64,000 nucleotides of DNA from Littorina saxatilis (Eukaryota > Mollusca > Gastropoda > Littorinimorpha > Littorinidae): assembly GCF_037325665.1 (NCBI RefSeq), contig NC_090251.1:25541450-25605449 (forward strand), written 5' to 3'. Below, one piece after another: positions 1 to 15,112 of the stretch. Position 1 is the stretch's first letter, and the number at the start of each line of letters is the position of its first letter. A program made the translations under genes and the position numbers. The notes under the pieces are model-generated. The model was not told the origin of the DNA, searched no databases, and saw only the letters and a program-made list of their open reading frames with translations.

Positions 1-97
1 GAGGCTTCTAATCACACCAAACAATTCCGTTGCATGGCTGTCATCGATCCACGCATCACGAAAACGGTGTCTATATAGATGAGATTCTCCTCTAGGG

Positions 98-600
98 ATG
101 AGTGTGTGTGTGTGTGTGTGTGTGTGTGGCTTGTGCGTGTCTGCGTGCATGTGTGTGTGTGTATGTGTGTGTGTGTGGTTGTGTGTGTGTGTGTGTGTGT
201 GTGTGGCTTGTGCGTGTGTGCGTGCATGTGTGTGTGTATGTGTGTGTGTGGTTGTGTGTGTGGCTTGTGCGTGTGTGCGTGCATGTGTGTGTGTGTGTGT
301 GGCTTGTGCGTGTGTGCGTGCATGTGTGTCAGTGTGTGTGTATGTGTACGTGCGTGTATGTGTGGCTTGTGCGTGTGTGCGTCCATCAGTGTGGGTGTGT
401 GTGAGTGTGATTGTGTACGTGCGTGTGTGCGCGCACGGCGTGTGTGTGTGTGTGTGTGCGTGTGTGCGCGCGCGTGTGTGTGTGTATGTGTTTGTGTACG
501 TGCGTGTGTGTGTATTTGTGTGCGTGCGTGCGTGCGTGCGTGTGTGTGTGTGTTTGTGTGTGTGGCAACGTGAGTGCGTGCGTACGTTCGTGCGTGTCTA
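98..600. repeat. (TG)n compound microsatellite/minisatellite
   Basis: TG dinucleotides are broken by a recurring module that reads GGCTTGTGCGTGTGTGCGTG (near 127, 205, 262, 300 and 364). The array is therefore a higher-order minisatellite on a TG background. The long cysteine/valine or histidine/threonine open frames across it are artefacts of the repeat. Confidence 0.95.
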
Positions 601-779
601 TGTAAGCCGGCGAATGACGATCGATGAGTAAGGTTCTGAAACCGATGCTAGATGGAGGGGTAAATTGTGTCCTGTAATGAAGGGTCAAAGAGGGTCAGCA
701 AAGATGCGTTGCAGGCACAATTAATGTGAAAAAGGGCAGACGCTATTATCGTTTTTCTATCTCACCAGCTGAGAGAGAC

Positions 780-823
780 AAGGGGGGGGGGGGGGGAGAA
801 GGTGAGGGTACAGCGAGAGAGAG

Positions 824-862
<39 letters not shown>
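780..862. repeat. poly-G tract and (GA)n microsatellite
   Basis: A run of about 17 G (780-796) is followed by GA repeats from about 809 to 862. The GA array continues on the far side of a short SINE fragment (863-984). Confidence 0.9.
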
Positions 863-865
<3 letters not shown>

Positions 866-981
866 TTGAATATGTGCGTGATATAAATTGCATAAAATAA
901 AAATAAAAAAATAAAAAAATAAATCCCTGCGCTTAGAACTGTACCCACGGAATACGCGCGATATAAGCCCCATATTGATTG

Positions 982-984
<3 letters not shown>
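863..984 (+). mobile_element. SINE-A family, 3' fragment (no tRNA head)
   Basis: This stretch matches the 3' end of the full copy at 16335-16852 (minus strand). It shares the motif GCCTTGAATATGTGCG, an A-rich stretch, then CTGCGCTTAGAACTGTACCC and the terminal GATATAAGCC(C/T)CATATTGATTGATTGA. It is strongly 5'-truncated and sits between two (GA)n blocks. The tail repeat is (ATTG)n. Confidence 0.75.

Positions 985-1074
<90 letters not shown>
985..1074. repeat. (GA)n microsatellite
   Basis: About 45 GA units follow the SINE tail directly. The array gives way to GAATTGAATTGAACTTTATT, which may be the end of another dispersed repeat. Confidence 0.95.
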
Positions 1075-1079
<5 letters not shown>

Positions 1080-1253
1080 GAATTGAACTTTATTTAACAA
1101 GGATTTAGATTTAAGGCTACGCCTTTTCTTACAATCTGTCCTTGGGACGCATAGACACACAATGATAAAATTGAAAAATAAAAAATAAAAAAATTAAAAA
1201 GTTTACCAACAAAAGGAGGTCAGAAAACTTCAGCACGTGATGATAAAGATGAC

Positions 1254-1254
<1 letters not shown>

Positions 1255-1290
<36 letters not shown>
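1255..1290. repeat. (GAT)n trinucleotide microsatellite
   Basis: About 12 GAT units. The histidine run on the opposite strand is a repeat artefact. Confidence 0.9.
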
Positions 1291-1292
<2 letters not shown>

Positions 1293-1470
1293 GATGAGGC
1301 ATGGAGAGCATACATATGTGGTTATTCATAAAATCCAATGCATACTATACAAGTAATTATAAGTACAAGCTGGTAGCAATCGAACATGTAGCAATAGTAC
1401 CAAAAAAATATGTTCAGAATAAACAATGCACAGCATATCTTTGGCGTAATACTAAGTGTGGTAAATAAAA

Positions 1471-1622
1471 AAAAAGAGAGAGTGAGAGAGAGAGAGAGAG
1501 AGGCACACACACACACACACACACACACACGTACATCACACACACACACACAAAAACACACACACACACACACACGTACACACACACACACAAACACAAA
1601 CACACACACATACTTACACACA

Positions 1623-1661
<39 letters not shown>

Positions 1662-1689
1662 GGACACACACACACATACACACACAAGG

Positions 1690-1741
<52 letters not shown>
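1471..1741. repeat. (GA)n followed by compound (CA)n
   Basis: A short GA block is followed by about 240 bp of CA repeats with scattered CAAA, CATA, GTAC and AGG interruptions. Confidence 0.95.
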
Positions 1742-2765
<1,024 letters not shown>

Positions 2766-3160
2766 CTGTTTTTACACCCCCGGTATAGGGGTGTGTATAG
2801 GATTCGGTCGATGTGTTTGTTTGTTTGTGTGTTTGTGTTCGCATATAGATCTCAAGAATGAACGGACCGATCGTCACCAAACTTGGTGAACAGGTTCTAT
2901 ACATTCCTGAGACGGGACCAGTCAAACACACGGTTAGGGAGTTATTGGTGGATTAAGATTCTACAAGGACTTATAGAGGGACATATTAATGGTCAAAGGG
3001 AAATAACCTTCTCAGTTGGTGGCAGTGAGAATGGTAAGGACGGGGGTGTTTTTCCTACCTCGGAGGAATTTCTTGTTCTCTCTCCATCTGGCTTTTTTTC
3101 ACCTAGCTCCACCCACCCCCCCACCCCCCTCCTTTACCCCGGCCGATGACATGAAAAAGT
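2766..3160 (+). repeat. candidate interspersed repeat
   Basis: The segment opens with the imperfect palindrome ACCCCCGGTATAGGGGT and includes GACCGATCGTCACCAAACTTGG. That phrase resembles the GACCGATCTTTATGAAATTTG block of the hairpin-ended family at 18141 and 38763, which suggests a related repeat superfamily. No second copy was found in this window, so the repeat status is inference. Confidence 0.3.
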
Positions 3161-3597
3161 TGAACTGACAAGTCTATATAGTGCCCTACTGGCAGATCGC
3201 CAGGCAGAGAGGAGTTAATAAAATAACATTCTGAATCAGGGGACTGAACTCGGAGCAATCGCTAAAGGCAACAGACAGCGATCGTGGCATGGCATTCCAC
3301 CTTTTCTGACTTTGGCGATAACTCCAAACTTTGCACAATGCCTTCCTTCAAAAACACTCGTGACATCAGTCCTGTCTGTAGGGTATGGATTGCTACGTAT
3401 ATAAATAGCATGGGATGCTTCTGGTAGTTTTTTCTTGGACAACTTTGCTTTTAGTTTTATTTACTTGTAAGTTCTATCCAAGTTATTTGATTTCCTCCTA
3501 AAGGTTATAGTTCAATACATGTATGTCAGACACCAAAGGGGGAGACTAATATTTGGTTACAAGGAGCTGCCTTCACAACAATAATTGAGCTGCAGAA

Positions 3598-3971
3598 GCT
3601 TCTTCTTCTTCTTCTGCGTTCGATATGTATGGCCGTCATATCGTCAGATCGGTGGTTGCCATGAAGTCCGCAGTCTTCAGCAGTTCGGCAGCGGGTCCCC
3701 AGCGCTTGGTGCCCAGGCTGGTGTCTTCTGGCCAGTAGTGCTGGCGTGCTGTCTCCAGGTGTGGGCAGGTCTGTAGAATGTGCTCAGGGGTTTGTTCCTC
3801 TGAGCCGCACTCACATTGGGCTGTGTCGCGGAGTCCCAGTCTCTTGAGGTGTTTGTTCAGTCCACAGTGACCCGTGCGCAGGCGAAGAATGGTGGTCTGG
3901 CTCCTTCTGTTCAACTTGACGAGTTGATCTGGTCTTTCTGTGGGCTGTAGTTGTTGTTCTTTTTCTTCCAT
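3598..3971 (-). pseudogene. 3' end of a non-LTR retrotransposon (post-RT cysteine/histidine region)
   Basis: The minus-strand frame 3971-3636 (111 codons) encodes LRTGHCGLNKHLKRLGL then CECGSEEQTPEHILQTCP. This is the conserved region after the RNase H domain of I/Jockey/R1-like LINE polyproteins, with the C-x-C...H...C pattern. The endonuclease and reverse transcriptase domains are missing, so the insertion is heavily 5'-truncated. Past the coding end on the minus strand the element finishes with CGAACGCAGAAGAAGAAGAAG-like sequence, a (GAA)n tail. The same terminus closes the tRNA-derived SINE at 58030-58395, so this LINE family is a plausible mobilising partner. It is not a functional gene. 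Confidence 0.75.
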
Positions 3972-4315
3972 TCAGTTTTTGACTTCCGTTTCAGAAAGGT
4001 CTTGGCTTCAGTGTATAGGAAGTGGAGAGTTTGCAGAAGCAACAATTTGGTTATGGCATGAACTGTTCCTGACACCGAGTTTCTGTTCGCACATTTCTGG
4101 TTTAAAGCGTCAAAACAAACAAGAACATCAAAGTGAATGTTCAGACTTTCAGAAGTAAAATATTAATGGTAGAGTTATTTGCATGGCAGAATTTACTGCG
4201 AGGAAAAAAACCCACTTCCACCATGGTTCTTCTCCATGAGGTAATGTAACAGTTATACAAAGAGTTCTCTTAAGGGGTGTAACTTTCGCACAATACCGTG
4301 GACCGACGCCCCGCC

Positions 4316-4372
4316 CCCCCCCCCCCCCCCCCGAACGAACACTGACACACACTGACACACACACACACACAC
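4316..4372. repeat. poly-C and short (CA)n tract
   Basis: About 17 C are followed by CACTGACACACA and a short CA run. Confidence 0.85.
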
Positions 4373-4379
4373 CAATGTC

Positions 4380-5891
4380 CCAAAGGCGTCATACCATGAA
4401 ATGTAAATAAAGCATCGATGTTTTTCTTGACGGTCAGCTGGTGAAGTTGAACTGTTTCGGACAGCATCTCAACTCGACAATGAATGTTATAACCCTGACA
4501 GCAATTCAATTTGTCTCCGGGCCAAATATTCCCTTGTATTGCTTGTGGGGAATTTGAAAATAACCGACATTGGTATCAATCCGAAATGTAAGACATCAAG
4601 GTGAATGCTCACCGCCCAAAAAGAAAGAAAGAAAAAAAAAACAAAAAAAAGACAAAAGAGGCAAAAAAGATGGGTTGAAGCAGGCTGCATGCAACTGAGG
4701 TCACACACACACAAAAAAGTCATCAAGGTGAGAAAATCTGTCAGATGAGTTTATTTGCACAGACAGACCATTCACACATAAAACTCATATTCATCACACT
4801 CAATATTACTTTTGACTTGTTATTATCAAGCTTATTGGCCCTGATTTTTTTTTCTGTCAATGCATCGTATTTGTAAGGAGTAGTTAAATGTTTACAAGCC
4901 GTACGAATGTTACCCGCGCCAGGACATAAACCAATGGCTGTTATGACGAACTGCCAATTCTTGTTCTTGTTCTATCCCCAAACAGCCAGCAATCTCATGA
5001 TTCAAACTTAGTTTCCAGCCGTTTCACACGTACAACAGTTAATACTAATCATGACATAAGACACAAAAGGTACGATGTTTAAGAGTTAATTTACACGTTG
5101 GCAACACACGAATGGATACCAGCAGCAGTGCAACACTCTTGAGGTACTTGACAATATGTATTCTTATGCAAATAGTACCTCACATTTTTTTTAACACGTT
5201 TTCATTTTATTCAAGGGAAAGATGTGCGCTGTCTTCAACCCGATTGTCTTCTTAGGTAAAGCACTGCACGTTTTCACAAGCTCCTGTACGCGGCCGAAAA
5301 ATCACGTCACACAATCATGATATCTTTACAGAAGAATGTTGCAAGACTCACCTTATTCTGGGACATCAGCTCCGCATAGTTTCAGAATGAAAACACAAGC
5401 CTACTCCCCCCACACACAAATTTCAGCAACCAACCATCACACGTTTTCAACAAGCAGTGCACAGCACACCGGCGCAGTTATTTACACCCACATTTAGTGC
5501 AACGCCTGACAGTGACTGATGGGGCGGTTTTCACGTGCAATCTTAAATGCAGTACTTCCCGTGTTAACGAGTCGGCTCATCATCACATGCATATCTTTAC
5601 TTGGGATAAGACCATCATTCTATTTGGACACATACCAACAATCAAACGTCTGGATGTTTTACATGCATAGTGGGCATTTGCGGGTAAAATATTGTCCCCA
5701 AAACAACCCGTAAATAATTATTCGCAAAATTAATTATTTAAATAATTCTAGTACTGCACAGGGAGCAGTCAGGATGATGTGTTTTGGTATGTGTTCGAAT
5801 GGAGAGATGGCCTTATCCCACGTTAAAGCCGCTTGGGCAATATTGATATACTCAGCAGAGCTGTTTTCACGAGAAGGACTCAGCCTTTAGA
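4380..5891. other. no gene recognised
   Basis: AT-rich sequence without a supported coding region. An A-rich tract lies at 4617-4672. The short open frames here (for example 64 codons at 5519) have no recognisable domain. Confidence 0.5.
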
Positions 5892-6436
5892 CCGGTGTAA
5901 CACGAGAAAATTACTCCCACGAGATTTTTACTCCGGAGTAAACATTTCGTACGAAAAAGTTACTCCCTTTACGAAAAAAGCACTCCCCCATTTCACGAGA
6001 AAATTACTCCCCAAGACAGGTGAGTTCCGAGTAAACATTTTGTACAAAAATGTTACTCCCATGACGAATAAATAACGAATAAATTACTTCACCCAAACAC
6101 AAGCTATTCAACTTCCCATGCCAGGTGTACGAAATGTTTACTCCCTTGTCCCCCTGTTAGTCTTGGTGGTGGAAGGGGTGGAAGGAGGGTAGCGCGACAT
6201 TCGTGTGCGCGAGATCACTTATTGGCATTATCCCTTCGCCCGCATCCCATTTTTGCCTACGAGATTTTTACTGGAGGTAAAATAATGGGGAGTAAAAATT
6301 TCGTGGAGGGAGTAATTTTTTCGTGCCTTGGGGAGTTCTTTTCTCGTACGAAAAGTGTACTCGGAGTAAGAATTTCGTACGAAATACTTACTCCGGAGTA
6401 AATTTTTCGTGGAGTAAAATGTTCGTGTTACACCGG
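5892..6436. mobile_element. foldback/MITE with reiterated GGAGTAA motifs
   Basis: The ends are inverted: CCGGTGTAACACGA at 5892 and TCGTGTTACACCGG-like at 6423-6436. Inward, both arms repeat variants of TTACTCC and GGAGTAAA beside TTTCGT/ACGAAA, including the palindrome TTACTCCGGAGTAA. The single strand could therefore fold in several ways. There is no coding capacity. A target-site duplication was not evident, so the superfamily is open. Confidence 0.65.
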
Positions 6437-8808
<2,372 letters not shown>

Positions 8809-10405
8809 TTGTTACCAGATAACAATTATATTGATTTTTCATCCAATATCCATTTTCCCTTCCTGTTTACGACTGTTGGAAAAAAGAGGCGCCTTACATA
8901 ACCAAGAATTTCAGCCGGATGATTGATTGCAGACGACACGTCACTGACAAAATCCAATCCATTACCAAAGCTAAATCGAGTTTCGAAACTGAAATGGAAA
9001 TAACTGAGACTCCTGTAGCTAACACATTTTTACCATGTCTCCTCTCTTTGGTCAAAGTCAAAGATTTGATTTATTGCAAGAATGAACACAGAATTGTCAA
9101 AATGATTCAGCCACAAACCGGTAAACACTTACATATATGAACTATTAATGTAATTGACTGAACACGTAATATATTTCACAAATTGAACACAGCTTTCTCA
9201 TTATAACTATACTAGGCTGTGCTTCATCCAAAACGCAAAATCGATTAGTAGTACACATGCAGTGTCATTTTGTAGATGCGTTCAGTCATCTCGATCTCAG
9301 TCACGCAACATTCTGCGGTTTGCTAAATATGCCAGCTAAAAAATGGTGACTGTGTGTTCACGTAATGGAAAAATGATGCAAGCCTTAGACTAATCCGCAG
9401 CACTCTCTTCAGACACCATCATTATGTCTATCGTTATCGAAAATATGCCCGGTATGTCAAGAACCGAAGCCCTAAAGAAGACACCATTACAAGCCAATGA
9501 GTCTTCGGCACACTAGACTCTATTAGATAACGCCAGCTATTTCAGAAGCAGCATACTTCCTGAAAAAAAGAAATCTCGCCGTCGCGTGGTTGTCTGCAAC
9601 TTTTCACAACCCAAGTAAACTGTTTATGTCTTGTCTGCGTGATAGGGGAAAACCTATCAGGGGAGATTTAGACGGTTTCTAACGGAACTGAAAAAGGGAT
9701 GTCTTTTCGCAACGACTGTATTGCAGCAGTACAATAATCTCCCTTCGAAGACATTGGTAAACATATTTCATTTCCACTGAAAGGTTTTGTGTTTGTTTGT
9801 AGAAAAGCGAAAAGTGCTCAGTGGATGATAATAATATTAGCAGGCGGCAAAAAGACATGCAGGAAGACAGATAGAGAGACAGATAGACAGACAGAAAAAA
9901 CTTAGACAGACGGGGACAAATGAAGACAGACAGCCGCAAGTTGTCTATGCACTGGCACGTGCAGCTGGTGTAGTTATATATAAACAGAGACAGAAATAGA
10001 TTGACGGATAGAGAGGCAGGGAGAGAGAGGCAGACGGGATTTAAGGGTCACAAACATGCAATATTGCATGCGTTTCTGGACACTCTGTTCCTGTGCCATA
10101 TTAATCAAGCACAAACTGACGTGTCAGTTAATTCAACTGATGTAAGTATTTGGGGAGCCGGATCTTCTTCTAGTGCACTTAGATATATGTGGGTTTGAAA
10201 TCTATCCAGAGTGACAGGTCGTGCACCCTGTCTCTCTGTCTGGCGTCGTCACAAGAACACTACTAGGTTCACGAGAATGTTCCACGTCATCAATCTACAC
10301 ATTGCGCACTCGGAAGACGAGTCGTTGGAAGAAATGGGTGACTGAGTAAGAATGGCATCACTGAATCATACAAACACGCACATGTATATGCACCCACTCA
10401 CACCG

Positions 10406-10408
<3 letters not shown>
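8809..10408. other. no gene recognised
   Basis: Unique-looking AT-rich sequence with a GACAGA-rich patch at 9865-9935. The open frames lack recognisable domains. Confidence 0.45.
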
Positions 10409-10487
<79 letters not shown>

Positions 10488-10512
10488 AAATACACACACA
10501 CACACACTTGAA

Positions 10513-10576
<64 letters not shown>
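10409..10576. repeat. (CA)n array with CTTGAAATA interruptions
   Basis: CA repeats are interrupted twice by ACTTGAAATACACAC. The same interruption occurs in the next array (10766-10947). Confidence 0.95.
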
Positions 10577-10578
<2 letters not shown>

Positions 10579-10758
10579 ACGGAGCGAGAGAGAAAGGGGG
10601 GGGGGGGGGTAAGGTCTAGCGAACTTTTCAAGAAAACGTTGATGAGAAAAGTAAGTACAGATCTAATATTCAGCCATTCATACAGCACTGCACTCTTGTT
10701 CTAGCGTTCTAGCTAGCGCACCATGTAAGTTGGAAAATGACCAAATAACCTGGTTTCT

Positions 10759-10765
<7 letters not shown>

Positions 10766-10789
<24 letters not shown>

Positions 10790-10794
10790 TTGAA

Positions 10795-10835
<41 letters not shown>

Positions 10836-10887
10836 AAATACACACACACACACTTGAAATAAACACACACACACACACACACTTGAA

Positions 10888-10947
<60 letters not shown>
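10766..10947. repeat. (CA)n array with CTTGAAATA interruptions, second block
   Basis: CA repeats carry four copies of CTTGAAATA(C/A)ACAC. The interruptions match those of the block 200 bp upstream, which points to local duplication or exchange. Confidence 0.95.
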
Positions 10948-10949
<2 letters not shown>

Positions 10950-11208
10950 AACTGCACGTACTTGCACACCCCGACAGCACAAACTTGTGTATTCCAAACA
11001 CTGACAAACTTTACTACCACAATGACTGTGCCAAATGATACAGAAATGGGAAAGCCAGGAAGTATTCGTTTACAAAACAAAAACAATTGACGAATCACTT
11101 CTTTGACTGAAAATACTGCTTGGTACCTTAGCGATATGTGCATTACCTTTAAAGAAAGGACAACTTAAACATGACAAGAATACGCCTTCAATAACGTCCA
11201 ACATCTCA

Positions 11209-11337
11209 ACGACAACAACAACGACAACAACAACAACATCAACAACACAGCAGCAGCAGCAGCCCGTCGCGATATAACCTTCGTGGTTGAAAACGACGTT
11301 AAACACCAAATAAAGAAAGAAATCAGCAGCAGCAGCA
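11209..11337. repeat. (CAA)n/(CAG)n tract flanking a SINE tail
   Basis: ACAACAACA and CAGCAGCAG runs occur on both sides of a retroposon 3' end at about 11267-11320. Confidence 0.85.
11267..11320 (+). mobile_element. retroposon 3' end fragment
   Basis: CGATATAACCTTCGTGGTTG, AAAACGACGTTAAACACC and AAATAAAGAAAGAAA look like the 3' terminus of a mollusc SINE (from memory of mollusc repeats, not checked). It lies inside a CAG/CAA tract. No head region is present. Confidence 0.45.
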
Positions 11338-11699
11338 GCTAGATGAGCACTGCAAACACGACAATGAATAGTCTCTTCTTGCTCCAGGCTCTGCATTGCA
11401 AAGTCGATATATGCACACAACCAGTAAGGTTACGGTCTTACAAATGGTATTGTAGGTATAAGTCCATTTAGGGTAAGGTCTTTCAAGGCAGGCATAATCT
11501 GTTAAAGGTCAGGTAATGATGTAAGAAGATTTAAGTTAAGCTTTCTTTTTCTTTTCCGACTTATGCGAGTGTGTGGTGTATCTTATTCTACGAGTTATGC
11601 CGACAAAATAACATACACTTTGGGTGCAGCTCTGAACACGTCTGCAATGTAAACGAGAATCTGTAACTTACCTACATCTTTACTGATTAGTTACCACCC

Positions 11700-12790
11700 A
11701 TCGCATGTTGTCTTGGTTCCCCAAGCATACAACTTAAGTGTTGCGACTGAACAACAAATCTCACCGGCGTGCAAGACTTACTCATAATCTGCACGAAAAT
11801 GTAAGCATGTGTCTTCATCAGCTTTCGTGAATCATCGCAAGACCCTGTTGTTACAGAAGACAAGACACTGTTGTGAAAACAAGCGAAGCAAAGTCTCACT
11901 GGCATAGAAGACATATATTCAATAATCTGCCCTGAAATGTAAACTTACACCTTCGTTAACTTCCAAGTATCATCTCAAGGCTCAGTTAGTATATTAGACA
12001 AGAACCTGTTGTGGAAACAATCAGGCAAACATATCTCACGGGATTACAAGAATCGGTCGATAATCTGTACTGACATGTAAGCATACACTTTCCTTAACTT
12101 CCGTATATATATCAACTTGGTATGTCTTACTGTCGTGCAAGAGTAATGTAGAGTCTGACATGAAAGCATACACTTTCGTTTCTTGTTGATACGTACGACA
12201 AGACCACATTGGGGTGTGCACGCTAAAGATCCCACGATTGACAAAAGGGTCTTTCCTGGCAAAATTGTATAGGCATAGATTATAAAATGTCCACCAAAAT
12301 ACCCGTGTGACTTGGAATAATAGGCCGTGAAAAGTAGGATATGGGCCGAAATGGCGGCGATCTGCTGGTCGATGTGAATGCGTGATGTATTGTGTAAAAA
12401 ATTCCATCTCACACGGCATAAATTGATCCCTGCGCCTTGAGTCCGAGTCTGGAGATACGCGCGCGATATAAGACTTCATATAAGACACTGTTACAAAAAC
12501 AAGCGGAGAAAAAAAACTCACTGCATGGCAAGGAAGAATTATTCGATAATCTGCACTGACATGTAAACATACACTTTCGCCAACTTTCGTATATTTCTCC
12601 AGTCCTCTTTGTTTCATCATACAAGATCTTGTATAAACAAGCCGCCAAAACGCTCCCTGTCATGCAAGAATTAGGCTATTCGATAATCTGTACTGATGCG
12701 TAAGCACACCGCTTCATCAGCTTCTGTGTATCATCTCATGACTTAGTTGCTTCGTCAGACAGATTCCTGTTATGGCAACAAGCGGTATCC
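11700..12790. repeat. degenerate ~137-bp tandem satellite
   Basis: The motif ATAATCTG(C/T)...TGTAAGCATACACTTTC recurs at about 11787, 11924, 12061, 12551 and 12681. The spacing is about 137 bp (130 bp for the last pair). Accompanying blocks read CTGTTGTGGAAACAAGCG and TCTCACTGGCATGCAAGA. A SINE fragment (12203-12482) interrupts the array. Units are diverged, so the array is old. Confidence 0.75.
12203..12482 (+). mobile_element. SINE-A family, headless copy inside the satellite
   Basis: The sequence is closely similar to the complement of 16352-16690, including AAAGATCCCACGATTGACAA, GGTCTTTCCTGGCAAAATTG and TTCCATCTCACACGGCATAA. It ends near GATATAAGACTTCATAT. The tRNA-like head is absent. 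Satellite sequence (AGACAAGAC / ACTGTT) resumes on both sides. Confidence 0.75.
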
Positions 12791-13083
12791 AGGATGATAC
12801 AAAACACTGCACATTGATTCGGTAAACAACGCCAATTTCAGGCACCTCGAAGTGACATTGAGCGAGAAAAGCGCTCGTGAAATTGACATCGGAGAACAAA
12901 AACGCTGTATTTGTTTTCAAGGGGGATAACTGGGACATTTCGGCCGCAAGGTCAGATAACACTATCATTTTATCTAATTCTCCAAACAATTGGATGTATG
13001 AATTCACTTCGCCTTCTTCAGGAGTAAACTCTGCCCTGAGGTTGTTTTGATAGGAATATATACGATAAACTTGACTTTGACAC

Positions 13084-13086
<3 letters not shown>

Positions 13087-13130
<44 letters not shown>

Positions 13131-13144
13131 GTGTGTGTGTGTGT
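13087..13144. repeat. (TG)n microsatellite
   Basis: About 29 TG units with one GC interruption. Confidence 0.95.
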
Positions 13145-14028
13145 AACAGACAGTAAAAAAAGTAAACTTTTTGAGTGATATCGCGCGTGCAAGAGAAACT
13201 TGTCTGCTCGTCAACCAGTGGTTTTGTGGTGTGTATACCCCCTGCCTGTCTTTTTGTCTGTATTTCTGCCTGTCTGTCTGTCTGCATACATGTGCGTTCG
13301 CACGTGGAAACATTAGTTTAAACAAAACACTCAAAGAATCAGCGTTTGATTTACTATTGTCATTCATCATACCTTCACATATCAGTCCTGTCTCACCAGA
13401 AATCATTAACCGCTTATTTATTTTCCTTGTTGTTTACCTCAACCACAAAACTCACTCAGCATTGATTGTTATTCACCTAGCGAGTACAACGTTGTTGTTT
13501 CATCAGTAAACACACACACACACACACGTAAGCAGAATTTTTATCACAAGAGAGAAACGTGCGTTATCTGTTCACTGGGGCACGTGCAAACACGCACTTT
13601 GATGCCAAGATTCGAGATGTTTTTGTTCTGTTTGCACTCAGCCCTTTGTTGAAGAGCAAACAAGAACCCTACTTTTCAGACGAAAAAGAAGAAGAAGAAG
13701 AAGAAAAAGAAGATCCAGAAAGATCTGAGAAAGTCAGGTTTTAAGAAGCTAGGGTACGTGGGAGTTTGAAAAGAGAGGTAAATTTACAGACGTTATGAAC
13801 AGAGAATGTGAAGCAACAGCTTTGATCTTCAAATGAGAACAGGGATGAGGTTGCATGTGTTTTGTTTTGTTTTGTTTGCTGGTGTGCTTGGTGGTCTGCG
13901 TGTACGTTTCTTGTTGTTGTAGCAGCCGCGGTGGTGGTTTCAAAATACGAATATCAGTCTAGGTCTAGTTCTTGCCCGTAATCGCTGACAGCAGCACCAC
14001 CATCACCACTACCACCATCATCATCAAA

Positions 14029-14064
<36 letters not shown>

Positions 14065-14993
14065 CAACAACCAAACATCCAGTAACAAATGCTTTAACTT
14101 TCAACTTAAGCCTGCCGACGCCAACAGAAAATTGCTGACTTGCTTTTCTTCCATCCAGCAATAAACTCCGCTCCCTTTGATCAAGATTGCAGATCCGTCA
14201 ATCCTAGAGCGGAAAATATTTTTCAAAGGCAAATTAATGTTCCACGAAGAAGGTTTCAGGAACATTTTTCTTCAAGTTTTTGCCATCAAACTGTTTTTTT
14301 GAAGAACCATTTTGTTTAAGAATTCGTCAGGAAGCAAGTACGTTATTCTAAACTCTCCCTCAGGTCGTTTGGTTAGAGAAATCTCAGGTAATTAGCCATT
14401 AACGCTTATTTTAATAGTTACGTCATGCCAGTCTGAACAGCATAACAACACGCCGGATATATAGCTACATCGTGTTTTGCAAGCATAACACGAAACTACT
14501 GTCCTCATAACATGAAGGAGGCTAAGTAGGCCTAGAAATATCCCTTAAACAGCTTTGCATGTTACAGCTCTCATTTAAAACAAATATTATTGTCATCATT
14601 TTCACGAGTTTTCATTCACAAACACCTGGGAAATAAATCTCATGTTCCCCATGCAATAAATCGAGGTGGTGGTGAATGGGTTTGAGCTTTCAGGTGAAAC
14701 GTGGATTGTCAAAGTAAAAGCCAATCAGGCTGATTGTTTGATGTGTGGAACCATCGCGGCTTTGGATTTGTGTTTCCGAGGACAACGATTGTAAGCATTC
14801 ACTCTCAAAGACCCAATCAATGTTGATGATTACCGCGGCGACTCATGGTCAATTTGCAACTTATCTCTGACGATGCTTTGTGGCCCGGAGTTGGATTCTA
14901 AAAATTCGTTTCCCTGTGGGTTATTGTGCATTTTGTTGCACAACCAAAATGATGACAAAAACGATGTTTGGTGGCTTGTCGTCAGACCAGCAT
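13145..14993. other. no gene recognised
   Basis: A GAAGAA-rich patch lies at 13685-13712 and a CAAC/CATCAACA-rich tract at 13985-14070. No supported coding sequence was seen. Confidence 0.45.
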
Positions 14994-15112
14994 TTTGTTG
15001 TTGGTCCTCGGGGAGCATATCGCCTTTTGTCTCATAATTATCAACCGCGGCCTTCGGCCTTGGTCGATAAAGATGAAACAAAAGACGATATGGTCCCCTT
15101 GGACCAACAAAC
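14994..15112. repeat. ~117-bp imperfect palindrome
   Basis: The left arm (GTTGGTCCTCGGGGAGCATA onward) is complementary over about 55 bp to the right arm ending GATATGGTCCCCTTGGACCA. The centre is GCGGCCTTCGGCCTTGG. The palindrome abuts the left end of hairpin-family copy A. Confidence 0.7.

Noticed and set aside
98-600. Cysteine/valine-rich and histidine/threonine-rich open frames
   Set aside because: They are translations of (TG)n/(CA)n repeats on either strand and have no other content. The same applies to frames over the other CA, GA and CT arrays.
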